From Roseibium denhamense (GTDB taxonomy: Bacteria > Pseudomonadota > Alphaproteobacteria > Rhizobiales > Stappiaceae), in the NCBI RefSeq assembly GCF_009711415.1, contig NZ_SMLZ01000087.1, positions 1 to 57,500 of the forward strand: DNA of 57,500 bases. The letters run 5' to 3'. The first letter of the stretch is position 1; each line of letters begins with the position of its first letter. Position numbers and translations under genes: made by a program. The notes beneath the pieces are model-generated. The model was given only the letters and a program-made list of their open reading frames with translations, did no database searches and was not told the origin of the DNA. Shown here one piece after another: positions 32,639 through 40,974 of this stretch.

Positions 32639-33613
32639 CTACGGGGTAATAATCACCTTGCCCTTCACCTTCCGGGCTGCAAGTTCCTCCAGGGCGGGAG
32701 CGATGTCTTCGAGCGGATAAACAGCATGCACATGCGGTTTCAAACGGCCTTCGCGCACCCATTCCAGAACACGGGTCATGTTGGCCCGGTGGCCTTGCGG
32801 ATCACGGTCGACAGCCTCCCCCCAGAACACACCGCGCACATCGCACCCTTTGAGCATGATGACATTGAGCGGCAGTTTCGGAATGGTTCCGGCGGCAAAG
32901 CCAATCACAAGGAAACGCCCCTCCCAACCGGTCGCCCGCAACGCCTGCTCTGAGTGGTCTCCTCCGACCGGGTCATATACAACATCAACACCCTTGCCGC
33001 CGGTGAGCTCCTTCAAGGTCTCTTTGAGTGGCACTCTTGAGTAATCGAGCGTCTCTTGCGCGCCAAGTTCGCGGGCAAATGCGAGCTTGTCTTCAGAAGA
33101 CGCACACGCGATGACGCGCGCTCCCATCAGAAGGGCAATTTCGACCGCCGCCTGACCGACACCGCCAGATGCGCCCAGAACGGCAACGGTTTCCCCCGGT
33201 TTCAAACTGGCGCGATCCACAAAGGCGTGTAGCGTCGTCCCATAGGTCACGGTCAGACCGGCCGCCACTTCGAAAGAAATGTCATCCGGCACAGGCACCA
33301 AATCCTTGGGACGGGCAACAACCAGCTCACGCGCCGCACCCCATTTGACATATCCCATCACCCGGTCGCCGGGACCAAACCCTTCAACGCCCGCACCGAT
33401 GGCCTCCACTTCCCCTGCAAATTCAGCACTCGGTGAAAATGGAAACTCCGGTTTGAACTGGTATTTGCCTTGAATGATCAAAGTGTCGAAGAAGTTCAGC
33501 GCGCAGGCGCGGACCCGCACCAGAACCTCCCCGGGCGCCGGGGCCGGATCCGGAATGTCTTCAATCACAAGACTGGACGGCGGGCCAAAGGTCTTACACA
33601 AACAGGCTTTCAC
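32639..33613 (-). CDS. NADPH:quinone oxidoreductase-like MDR protein
   Basis: A 324-residue zinc-free medium-chain reductase of the quinone oxidoreductase type. The N-terminal catalytic domain starts MKACLCKTFG, and the NADPH motif is GASGGVGQAAVEIA near residue 150. DVVYDPVGG and KVIITP close the fold. No zinc-ligand cysteines of alcohol dehydrogenases are seen. GTG at 33613 with AGGAG five bases ahead is chosen; the frame runs open to 33865 without coding character. It probably forms an operon with the aminotransferase. Confidence 0.88.
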   Translation of the reverse strand: MKACLCKTFGPPSSLVIEDIPDPAPAPGEVLVRVRACALNFFDTLIIQGKYQFKPEFPFSPSAEFAGEVEAIGAGVEGFGPGDRVMGYVKWGAARELVVARPKDLVPVPDDISFEVAAGLTVTYGTTLHAFVDRASLKPGETVAVLGASGGVGQAAVEIALLMGARVIACASSEDKLAFARELGAQETLDYSRVPLKETLKELTGGKGVDVVYDPVGGDHSEQALRATGWEGRFLVIGFAAGTIPKLPLNVIMLKGCDVRGVFWGEAVDRDPQGHRANMTRVLEWVREGRLKPHVHAVYPLEDIAPALEELAARKVKGKVIITP

Positions 33614-33804
33614 GGCAGCTCCTGCATCACACCGCGCTTTTGAATGTGATGCATCCAAGAAGCCGGACATTGCCAAGGTTCTTTTAAAACCTAACAACAG
33701 CTCGCCAATTGGAGAATACGCCATCCGCATAAGGGCAAGGTTCAAACAGGCCTGCACTTGGGATATGAGAGCCGGGCCGCTCCCATAACAAAACGGATAC
33801 AGGA

Positions 33805-34350
33805 ATGCGCGGATACTTTGCAATCGGAGCCGAAGGGCTGTCCAAACGGATGAATCTTGGCACACTCATGCGCTCGGCGCATGCCTTTGGCGCGAGTTTT
33901 TTCTTCACGGTCGACGCGGATCAGAAGATCCGGAAAGCGCCGCCATCCGACACGTCAAAAAGTCTCGGGCACTTGCCAACCTTTACCTGGGACAGTGTCG
34001 ACACGATGGATCTCCCGCGCGGGTGCCAGCTCGTCGGCATTGAGCTGACCGACGACTCCATCGATCTGCCGAGTTTCGGTCATCCGCTGCAGGCAGCTTA
34101 CATCCTTGGCCCCGAGCGCGGCTCTCTCTCGCCGCAAATGCTGGAGCGGTGTGACCACGTCGTAAAAATTCCAACCAAGTTCTGCATCAATGTTGCCATG
34201 GCGGGCGCTATTGTCATGTATGACCGCCACCGGGCCCTCGGCCGGTATGCCGACAGAGCCGTGTCCTCAGGCGCGCCCACCGTTGACCGCCCGAAACACG
34301 TCAGTGGCGGCCCGATCAGCCGGACCGGCCGGAAAGTTCCCGGAAATTAG
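33805..34350 (+). CDS. SpoU/TrmH family RNA 2'-O-methyltransferase
   Basis: A 181-residue SPOUT methyltransferase. It has motif 1 in SKRMNLGTLMRSAHAFGA (N-terminal Asn/Arg), motif 2 in AAYILGPERGSLS and motif 3 in VKIPTKFCINVAMAGAIVMYDR, which form the knotted SAM site. The target (tRNA or rRNA) cannot be told. It lies divergent from the oxidoreductase and convergent with the sigma-factor gene. Confidence 0.9.
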   Translation: MRGYFAIGAEGLSKRMNLGTLMRSAHAFGASFFFTVDADQKIRKAPPSDTSKSLGHLPTFTWDSVDTMDLPRGCQLVGIELTDDSIDLPSFGHPLQAAYILGPERGSLSPQMLERCDHVVKIPTKFCINVAMAGAIVMYDRHRALGRYADRAVSSGAPTVDRPKHVSGGPISRTGRKVPGN

Positions 34351-34387
34351 AGAATTGTGCGGGCGGGCTGCCGGTTCAGTGGCGGCT

Positions 34388-34954
34388 TCAGTCCACATCC
34401 ACCGCTTCATCGGCCTCAATCAACCGGCGCAACCGGCCAAAAGCCAGCCTGATTCGGGACTTCACAGTTCCCAAAGGCAATTCGGTGCGGTCGGCAATTT
34501 CGCTGTGGGACAGGCCGAGGAAAAAGGCCATCTCGACCACTTGCTTCTGATCGTCCGGCAAAGTGGACAGGGCAACCCGGACACGCTTTTCCCGCAGCCG
34601 GGCGTCCATTTCAACCGCGACATCGGCGGGCGCCGCCGGCTGCAACGACGGTTCTTCCGGGTCCAGCTCTGCGGTTTTTTGACGCCTCAACCGGTCGATA
34701 CGCCGGTTCCGCGCGACCCGGAACAGCCAGGTGCTGGCGGAGGATTTCTTGGGGTCGAACAAGTCCGCCTTGCGCCAAAGCGTGACCATTACATCCTGTG
34801 CGATTTCCTCGGCAACTGCATCATCCGCGCCTTGTTTCATCAGGTAACCCTTCAAACGAGGGGCGAAATGATCAAACAATTCGACAAATGCGGATTTGTC
34901 CCGGTCGACCGCAACCTTGACGATAAGGTCGGAAAAATACTGCGTCTGCGCCAA
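34388..34954 (-). CDS. ECF-type RNA polymerase sigma factor
   Basis: A 188-residue sigma-70 family ECF factor. Region 2 spans about 22-90 (FVELFDHFAPRLKGYL, AEEIAQDVMVTLWRKADLFDP, STWLFRVARNRRIDRLRR). Region 4 spans about 125-178 (ALSTLPDDQKQVVEMAFFLGLSHSEIADRTELPLGTVKSR). It resembles the RpoE/ChrR-associated group, but no anti-sigma gene follows. Regulation is therefore probably by an unlinked partner or by expression. Confidence 0.92.
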   Translation of the reverse strand: MAQTQYFSDLIVKVAVDRDKSAFVELFDHFAPRLKGYLMKQGADDAVAEEIAQDVMVTLWRKADLFDPKKSSASTWLFRVARNRRIDRLRRQKTAELDPEEPSLQPAAPADVAVEMDARLREKRVRVALSTLPDDQKQVVEMAFFLGLSHSEIADRTELPLGTVKSRIRLAFGRLRRLIEADEAVDVD

Positions 34955-35218
34955 CGGCTAATCTACTCCATATAGAACCATATCTTTAGCAGGTTCGGCG
35001 CATTTCGAAAGAGGCTTCAAAGACCTTTGCCACACTGTCGCCGCCTTTGGCCGCAACAGGCTAATAGCAACAACAAAGTGAGCTTGCGGAGAAATTTCGC
35101 CGATTTCAGGTCTTCAACCCTTTCGTAACCCGCTTTAAGTTATCATTAAAGCAAGGTTTATATGACAGTCGGCAATTGAATTAAATTCGACAAAATCACG
35201 AGTCCAAACGGTGTGGAG

Positions 35219-35728
35219 ATGATGAAAGCAAAATCGCTGGTTCTGGCCCTTGCAGGTCTTGCCGTTTCGAGTGCAGCGGCTTTCGCCCAAACCCCGACCC
35301 TGATCAAACAGCATAATGACTGGGCGTCATATGCCTTGACCGGTGGCAGCGGAAAAGTGTGTTACGCGCTGACCAAGCCGACAACCATGCTGCCGGGCGA
35401 CCGGAACCATGGTGATGTGTTTTTCTTTGTCACATCCCGGCCGGCTGAAGGTGTGAGTTCTGAACCGAGCCTTCTTGTTGGATACCCCTTCAAAGATAGC
35501 TCTTCGGTCAGCGTCGATGTCGACGGAAAGGGCTTCAACCTTTTCACGAACAATGACGGGGCTTGGGTCGAAAACGCGGCAACGGAAGCTCAATTGGTCG
35601 CCGCCATGAAGGCCGGCCGGGAAATGACCGTTAATGGCGAATCCAGCCGCGGTACGCGCACGACCTACAAGTTTTCGCTCTCAGGTGTGACCGCCGCCAT
35701 CAACTCGATGGGGCAGGCCTGCCAGTAA
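35219..35728 (+). CDS. IalB family (invasion-associated locus B) periplasmic protein
   Basis: A protein of about 169 residues with a signal peptide (LVLALAGLAVSSAAAFAQ). The IalB-like domain follows: WASYALTGGSGKVCYALTKP, then a beta-rich body, ending INSMGQACQ. The two cysteines probably form a disulfide. Homologues are common in Rhizobiales; function is unclear outside Bartonella. ATGs at 35219 and 35222 and a GTG at 35213 are candidates behind GGAG. A terminator follows. Confidence 0.85.
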   Translation: MMKAKSLVLALAGLAVSSAAAFAQTPTLIKQHNDWASYALTGGSGKVCYALTKPTTMLPGDRNHGDVFFFVTSRPAEGVSSEPSLLVGYPFKDSSSVSVDVDGKGFNLFTNNDGAWVENAATEAQLVAAMKAGREMTVNGESSRGTRTTYKFSLSGVTAAINSMGQACQ

Positions 35729-35759
35729 CGGCAAGCCGACCTGCAAGACAAGACTTTCT

Positions 35760-35793
35760 GTCCCGGTGGCCTGTCCGGCCAACCGGGACTTTT
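35760..35793 (+). terminator. Rho-independent terminator after the ialB-like gene
   Basis: The stem GTCCCGGT-GGCC pairs with GGCC-A-ACCGGGAC (35760-35771 with 35777-35789), one bulged base, and is followed by TTTT. Confidence 0.85.
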
Positions 35794-35988
35794 AATTCTT
35801 CCCAGCGTCAGCATGCACGATGGGACGCTGCGTCCGCATAGCTCCCTTGCACCCGGAAAAACTTGCTTTCCCGGCGTTTATGTGGTTTTGGAAGCGCTTG
35901 AATTTCCGCCTGCGGCAATGCGGGCACCCGGCCGCGCCCCATTTGTGAGCTTGCGTTGAACTGGCCGGATGAGACGACGGATCACATC

Positions 35989-37221
35989 ATGGCGACAACG
36001 CTCGATATCGCGCGGGACAACCCCAACGCGCAAACAGTCATAGCTTCCGCTCCCGGAATGGGCGAGGAAAAACCGACTTTGATCGGCCTGTCCCGCGAGG
36101 AACTCGGGGAAGCGCTCGGCAGCATCGGCGTTCCACAAAAACAGTGGCGCATGCGGGCGTCCCAGCTCTGGCACTGGCTTTATGTGCGCGGCCTGTCCGA
36201 CTTTTCGCAGATGACAAACATCGGCAAGGACTTGCGCCAGAAGCTGGACGATGCCTTCTCGATTTCCCGGCCCGAAATCGTATCCGAACAAATTTCCGTC
36301 GATGGCACCCGGAAATGGCTGTTCCGCTTTCCGCCGCGCGGAGCCGGACATCCAGTCGAAGTCGAAACCGTCTACATTCCGGAAGAAGGCCGTGGCACAC
36401 TGTGCGTGTCTTCCCAGGTCGGATGCACCCTGACCTGCACCTTCTGCCATACCGGTACGCAGAAGCTGGTCCGCAATCTGACATCTGAGGAGATCCTCTC
36501 CCAGATCCTGATCGCGCGTGACCGCCTTGGCGATTTCCCGGACGCGGACACACCGCAGGGCGCAATTGTTCCCTCAGAAGGCCGGTTGGTAACGAACATC
36601 GTCATGATGGGGATGGGCGAGCCGCTCTACAATTTTGAGAACGTCAAGAAGGCGCTTCTGATTGCGTCTGACGGCGATGGCCTGTCCTTGTCAAAGCGCC
36701 GTATCACACTGTCCACGTCAGGGGTCGTGCCTGAGATCTACCGCACCGGCGACGAAATCGGCTGCATGCTTGCGATTTCGCTTCACGCCGTGCGCGATGA
36801 TGACCGGGACATTCTGGTCCCGATCAACAAAAAGTGGAACATCGAGGCTCTGCTAGAAGCGTGCCGGAACTATCCGGGCCTGTCTAATGCCAAGCGCATC
36901 ACGTTTGAATACGTCATGCTGAAAGATATCAATGACAGCAACGAAGATGCATTGGAGCTGGTGCGGCTCCTGAAGGGCATTCCGGCGAAGATCAATCTGA
37001 TCCCGTTCAACCCCTGGCCCGGTTCGCAATATGCGTGCTCTGATTGGGAGCGCATCGAGGAGTTTGCCGACATCGTCAACCGCGCCGGCTATGCCTCTCC
37101 GATCCGTACCCCGCGCGGCCGCGACATTTTTGCAGCCTGCGGGCAGCTGAAATCAGCTTCTGAACGCATGCGCAAAAAGGACCGGGACGCTCTTACGGCT
37201 GGGAAGACAGCCGTTTATTGA
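35989..37221 (+). CDS. rlmN: dual-specificity RNA methyltransferase RlmN
   Basis: A 410-residue radical-SAM enzyme that methylates C2 of adenosine in 23S rRNA (A2503) and some tRNAs. The radical-SAM cluster is C146-x3-C150-x2-C153 (CTLTCTFC). The methyl-carrying cysteine is in IFAACGQL near the C terminus. [13 protein letters not shown] and the N-terminal accessory domain are present. The frame opens at 35956, but ATG 35989 gives the usual start. Identification is firm. Confidence 0.97.
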   Translation: MATTLDIARDNPNAQTVIASAPGMGEEKPTLIGLSREELGEALGSIGVPQKQWRMRASQLWHWLYVRGLSDFSQMTNIGKDLRQKLDDAFSISRPEIVSEQISVDGTRKWLFRFPPRGAGHPVEVETVYIPEEGRGTLCVSSQVGCTLTCTFCHTGTQKLVRNLTSEEILSQILIARDRLGDFPDADTPQGAIVPSEGRLVTNIVMMGMGEPLYNFENVKKALLIASDGDGLSLSKRRITLSTSGVVPEIYRTGDEIGCMLAISLHAVRDDDRDILVPINKKWNIEALLEACRNYPGLSNAKRITFEYVMLKDINDSNEDALELVRLLKGIPAKINLIPFNPWPGSQYACSDWERIEEFADIVNRAGYASPIRTPRGRDIFAACGQLKSASERMRKKDRDALTAGKTAVY

Positions 37222-37283
37222 GACCTCCGACGGCTTAGCTGGCCAGCAGGCGGTCCTCTTAAATTGGTTTCCTACCCAAAACT

Positions 37284-38438
37284 CTAAAAACGCGCCTCTT
37301 GCCGCAGCGCCAGCTGGATCAGGTTTGAAAACATCTTGATCCCCGGCTCCAGCAGGGTATCCGGGAAATCATAGTCCGGATTATGAAGATCCGGCTGGTG
37401 TTCGCCCGCCCCTAGACCGAACATGCCGCCTTCATAGCGCTGAGTGATTTCGCCGAAGTCCTCCCCCCACCGGAACGGCCGGTCAATCTCGATAAAATCG
37501 GCACCTGCCTCAGCCGCAGCCATGCGGATCATGTCAAAAGACACCTGACTGTTCGCATTGGCCGCAAATTCTTCCTTGGTTTCGGTTTCCAGTGCCAGAC
37601 CATAAGCGTTTGCGCGCTTTTCCGCCTCGCCCAACAAATCCGTCCACATTCGCTCAACGGTGCGGCCTTCCGCCGCCCGCAAGGTGAAATGAACCTCCCC
37701 CTTGGCCGGGCATACGCCAGACGATTGAACGCCCATGCCGGTATAGACCGGCACAATCAGCGCGTAGGCATCGGGCCCATCATAGCGGGCCTGGATCTCA
37801 CGGGCTGCCAGCGTCAACTCAGCCATGGCGAAGGACGGGCTGGCGCCGGTTTCCGGTTGCGCGCTGTGGGCTTCTTTTCCGGTAAATCTGAAGGCGGCAT
37901 ATTTGACGGCGGAGGCAAACGTCCCGGTCTTACAAACGACGGCGCCCTTCGGAAAACCAGGCAGATTATGGAGTGCGAAGGCAACATCCGGCCGGATTTT
38001 TTCGAAATCCGGATGTGTGCAGCAGCTCCACGCCCCGGTCCCGGTCTCTTCATCCGGCTGAAACAGCAACACAACACGCCCCTCAGCCGGGCGGTCCGCA
38101 AGCCCTTGGGCGACACCGGCGAGAATGGCCATATGACCGTCATGGCCGCATTTATGGCCCACGCCATCCTGGAGGGAACGATAGGGCAAGTCTTCGTTGA
38201 TCTCGTGAATTGGCAAGGCATCAAGCTCAGCGCGAAGCATCACCGTTTTTCCTGCGGCCCGGCCTTCATAGACAGCGGCAAAACCGGCACCGGCCAATGA
38301 AACGATTTCATCCGGGGCAGCATGATCTGACAGGAAACGGCGCATGTACCTGCCGGTTTCGACTTCCTGCCTGGAGACTTCAGGATGGGCGTGCAACCAA
38401 TGACGTAACTCAATCAAAATCTTAAAATCAATAATCAA
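37284..38438 (-). CDS. M20 family amidohydrolase
   Basis: A 384-residue M20D-type zinc amidohydrolase with ELDALPIHEIN near 71, the metal motif KCGHDGHM (about 95-102) and the catalytic glutamates in QPDEETGTGAW. The C-terminal histidine is in LHNPDYDFPD. It is clearly distinct from the paralogue at 3360-4532. It probably hydrolyses an N-acyl or amide substrate that cannot be specified. It is convergent with rlmN and alone on its strand. Confidence 0.9.
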   Translation of the reverse strand: MIIDFKILIELRHWLHAHPEVSRQEVETGRYMRRFLSDHAAPDEIVSLAGAGFAAVYEGRAAGKTVMLRAELDALPIHEINEDLPYRSLQDGVGHKCGHDGHMAILAGVAQGLADRPAEGRVVLLFQPDEETGTGAWSCCTHPDFEKIRPDVAFALHNLPGFPKGAVVCKTGTFASAVKYAAFRFTGKEAHSAQPETGASPSFAMAELTLAAREIQARYDGPDAYALIVPVYTGMGVQSSGVCPAKGEVHFTLRAAEGRTVERMWTDLLGEAEKRANAYGLALETETKEEFAANANSQVSFDMIRMAAAEAGADFIEIDRPFRWGEDFGEITQRYEGGMFGLGAGEHQPDLHNPDYDFPDTLLEPGIKMFSNLIQLALRQEARF

Positions 38439-38868
38439 TTCTTAGCTCATCCAGGTTCTTTAGGCTCTTAGCATGCAAGAGCATACCGGAAAGACAGCCG
38501 CAGCCAAGAACCAACCGGTATAGTCTATCGGGCTAAGCCCGAGCGCATATCGGTCACACCTAGACTGTGCATTGGCGGCAATATTGGAAAAATACGGCCT
38601 AGCGAACGACTTGTGCTCGTTCCCGCCCCAAAGGGACCTATGCCACCGCATTTCCCTTAATGGTGTTGCCTGCTTAATCGCCATTTAAACCACCTACAGC
38701 CTTGCAGGGCAAAACACCGCCGGGCCCTAAAAACACAAAAGGCCGCCAAAATGGCGACCTCTCAAGTTCTATCTGAACCCGCCCTAGACCAGGTCTGCCT
38801 CGATCAGCGGCAGCGGGCGGCCCTTTCGTCTATTGGAGCGGGGGCTGCTAAACCCCCGCGGCAAGCAC
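38439..38868. other. 430-base gap between two minus-strand genes
   Basis: No convincing gene. A 74-codon minus-strand frame (38460-38684) has no family or ribosome support. The right half holds a terminator (38729-38760) and a hairpin GCGGGGG / CCCCCGC near 38837-38860. The left part should carry the promoter of the M20 gene. A small RNA cannot be excluded. Confidence 0.5.
38729..38760 (-). terminator. Rho-independent terminator of the alpha/beta hydrolase gene
   Basis: Read on the minus strand, the stem AGGTCGCCA / TGGCGGCCT (one G:T pair, 3-base loop) is followed by a T-rich tract. It lies about 110 bases past the stop of the minus-strand hydrolase. Confidence 0.75.
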
Positions 38869-39825
38869 TCAGCCCTCGACAAAGGCCAACAAATCGGCAT
38901 TCACCTCATCTGGATGGGTTGCAAAGAACCCGTGGGACAGACCGGCATAGGTTTTCTGAGTACCATTTTTCAAAAGCTTGATCGCCTTGTCCGCTGAATT
39001 GGCGATGGGGACCACTTGGTCGTCATCTCCGTGCAGCACCAGGACCGGGACATCAATTGCCATCAGATCCTCGGTCTGATCGGTTTCCGAGAACACGGCA
39101 ATGCACTGATAATGCGCAGACGCGCTGCCCATCATGCCCTGACGCCACCAGTTCTGGATAAGGCCCTCGCTCACCTGCGCACTGTCCCGGTTGAAGCCAT
39201 AGAATGGGCCGGAAGGCACATCCAGAAAGAACTGTGCACGGTTGCTCGCCAATGCAGCCCGCAGCCCATCGAACACCTCCAATGGAATGCCGTCCGGATT
39301 CGTTTCGGTTTTCAACATTAATGGCGTAATGGCGCCGAGGAGAGCAGCTTTGGCAACCCGGCCAGGTTCAGCCCGCGCAACATAACGTGCGACTTCACCG
39401 CCACCGGTGGAATGCCCGATATGAACAGCATTCTTCAGGTCCAGTTCCCGGACGAGCTCTGCAACATCCGCGGCGTAGGTGTCCATGTTGTGGCCTCGGT
39501 CTGTCTGCTCCGACCGGCCATGCCCGCGCCGGTCATGCGCAATCACTCGATAGCCCTTGGACAGGAAAAAGAGCATCTGGTTGTCCCAGTCATCGCCGCT
39601 CAATGGCCATCCATGGTGAAAGACGATCGGCTGAGCATCGGTCGATCCCCAGTCTTTGTAAAAGATTTCAGTTCCGTCCGAAGTTGTAAAAGTCGCCATT
39701 CTCAAGTCTCCTTGGTTTTTGGATGTTGCCGCGGCAAAGCCAGGCACAGCGGCAACCGCGAGCAGCGCTCCGCTGCCTTGTAACACCTGCCGCCGGTTAG
39801 GGATGGGCGTTTTAAGATCAGTCAT
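38869..39825 (-). CDS. Tat-signal alpha/beta hydrolase (chloroperoxidase/aryl esterase-like)
   Basis: A 318-residue protein. The N terminus NRRQVLQGSGALLAVAAVPGFAAA has the twin-arginine plus hydrophobic pattern of a Tat signal. The alpha/beta hydrolase domain has HHGWPLSGDDW (oxyanion), the nucleophile in GHSTGGGE, an Asp in LHGDDDQVVP and the His in GLSHGFF. It matches non-heme chloroperoxidase/esterase proteins, which usually lack an export signal. It is divergent from the GlxA-type regulator, which may control it. Confidence 0.87.
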   Translation of the reverse strand: MTDLKTPIPNRRQVLQGSGALLAVAAVPGFAAATSKNQGDLRMATFTTSDGTEIFYKDWGSTDAQPIVFHHGWPLSGDDWDNQMLFFLSKGYRVIAHDRRGHGRSEQTDRGHNMDTYAADVAELVRELDLKNAVHIGHSTGGGEVARYVARAEPGRVAKAALLGAITPLMLKTETNPDGIPLEVFDGLRAALASNRAQFFLDVPSGPFYGFNRDSAQVSEGLIQNWWRQGMMGSASAHYQCIAVFSETDQTEDLMAIDVPVLVLHGDDDQVVPIANSADKAIKLLKNGTQKTYAGLSHGFFATHPDEVNADLLAFVEG

Positions 39826-39870
39826 TGGTCTTGGGTCTCTGTCGTTGTTTCGACATGGACACAGATAGAC

Positions 39871-39888
39871 GTTTGGACGTACGTTCAG
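39871..39888. promoter_or_regulatory. possible operator in the hydrolase/GlxA divergent region
   Basis: The 95-base divergent gap contains ACGTACGT (39877-39884) within a near-dyad GGACGTACGTTC. This is a candidate site for the adjacent AraC-type regulator or a promoter element. Evidence is position and symmetry only. Confidence 0.3.
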
Positions 39889-39920
39889 AATTGGCGCAAA
39901 TGACTTTCATCGAGGCATAA

Positions 39921-40916
39921 GTGACAAATCGTCCAAATGGCTGTATCGCAGAAATTGCCCTGCTGATTTATCCGGACTGCCAACTTGCTGCCGTGCACGG
40001 GCTTACGGACCTTTTTCGCATTGCCAGCGAATGGTCCGAAGCAAGTTCAGACCGGTGGATCAGGGTCACACATTGGGCACCCCATGCAGGCAACAGCAGC
40101 CCTGAGCTTACCTGCACCTTCGACACACATCCCAGCGCCGATCATCAGCCAGATTATGTGATCGCTCCGCCGAGCATCGCCATGCCGGATAAGATGCAAT
40201 CTGTTCCAGAGGCAGCCGAATGGCTTACTGATCAGCACCGACAGGGCAGCCGGATCTGTTCTGTTTGTGCAGGTGCCTTCGTTTTGGCGGAAAGTGGACT
40301 TATCGATGGCCGGCAGGTAACGACCCATTGGGCCTTCGCTCAAGAACTCTCCTCAAAGTACCCGGAGGTGACCGTTGCCGATCAACATATGGTTTTGGAC
40401 GATGGCGACATCATTACCGCTGGCGGGATACTCGCCTGGACCGATCTTGGATTGACACTTGTGGACCGTCTCATGGGACCCAGCACGATGCTTTCGACTG
40501 CCCGCTTTCTGCTGATTGATCCCCCGCGCCAACTACAGCGGCCCTTCAGCCAATTCATTCCACGACTTGACCACGGCGACGATTCAATCCTATCCGCCCA
40601 GCATCACATTCACGCACACGTTGCCGACCCACATAATCTTGAAGAACTATCAAGTGTTGCCAACCTCGGTAGCCGCACATTCCTGCGCCGTTTTGCAAAG
40701 GCAACCGGCCTGAAACCAACGGAATATGTCCAAAGTGTCAGGATCAGCAAAGCACGCGAGCACTTGGAACTAACTGTAAAGACGGTTGATCAGATCACTT
40801 GGGACGTTGGTTATTCCGATCCGGCAGCTTTCAGGAAAGTCTTCCACCGCCTGACCGGCTTGAGCCCGAACGCATATCGGCAACGCTTCGGCATCGCCCG
40901 GCGGGGCGCGCCGTAA
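39921..40916 (+). CDS. GlxA-type AraC family transcriptional regulator
   Basis: A 331-residue regulator with an N-terminal DJ-1/PfpI-like domain (about 8-190). The nucleophile-elbow cysteine is in SVCAGAFVLAESGLIDGR. A C-terminal AraC DNA-binding domain has two helix-turn-helix motifs (SSVANLGSRTFLRRFAKATGLKPTEYV and VDQITWDVGYSDPAAFRKVFHRLTGLSP). It starts with GTG at 39921. It probably senses a small molecule and acts on the divergent hydrolase gene. Confidence 0.93.
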   Translation: MTNRPNGCIAEIALLIYPDCQLAAVHGLTDLFRIASEWSEASSDRWIRVTHWAPHAGNSSPELTCTFDTHPSADHQPDYVIAPPSIAMPDKMQSVPEAAEWLTDQHRQGSRICSVCAGAFVLAESGLIDGRQVTTHWAFAQELSSKYPEVTVADQHMVLDDGDIITAGGILAWTDLGLTLVDRLMGPSTMLSTARFLLIDPPRQLQRPFSQFIPRLDHGDDSILSAQHHIHAHVADPHNLEELSSVANLGSRTFLRRFAKATGLKPTEYVQSVRISKAREHLELTVKTVDQITWDVGYSDPAAFRKVFHRLTGLSPNAYRQRFGIARRGAP

Positions 40917-40925
40917 GACTAGCAA

Positions 40926-40951
40926 AAAGGCCGCCTCAACGGCGGCCTTTC
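40926..40951. terminator. bidirectional terminator between convergent genes
   Basis: The perfect 10-bp stem AAAGGCCGCC / GGCGGCCTTT (40926-40935 with 40941-40950) has a 5-base loop. It is flanked by A- and T-rich sequence and serves both the glxA-type gene and the molybdoenzyme operon. Confidence 0.9.
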
Positions 40952-40974
40952 TTTATTCCGTATTTGCTGGGGCT

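Noticed and set aside
38460..38684. 74-codon minus-strand frame in the 430-base gap
   Set aside because: No family, no ribosome site and no operon context.
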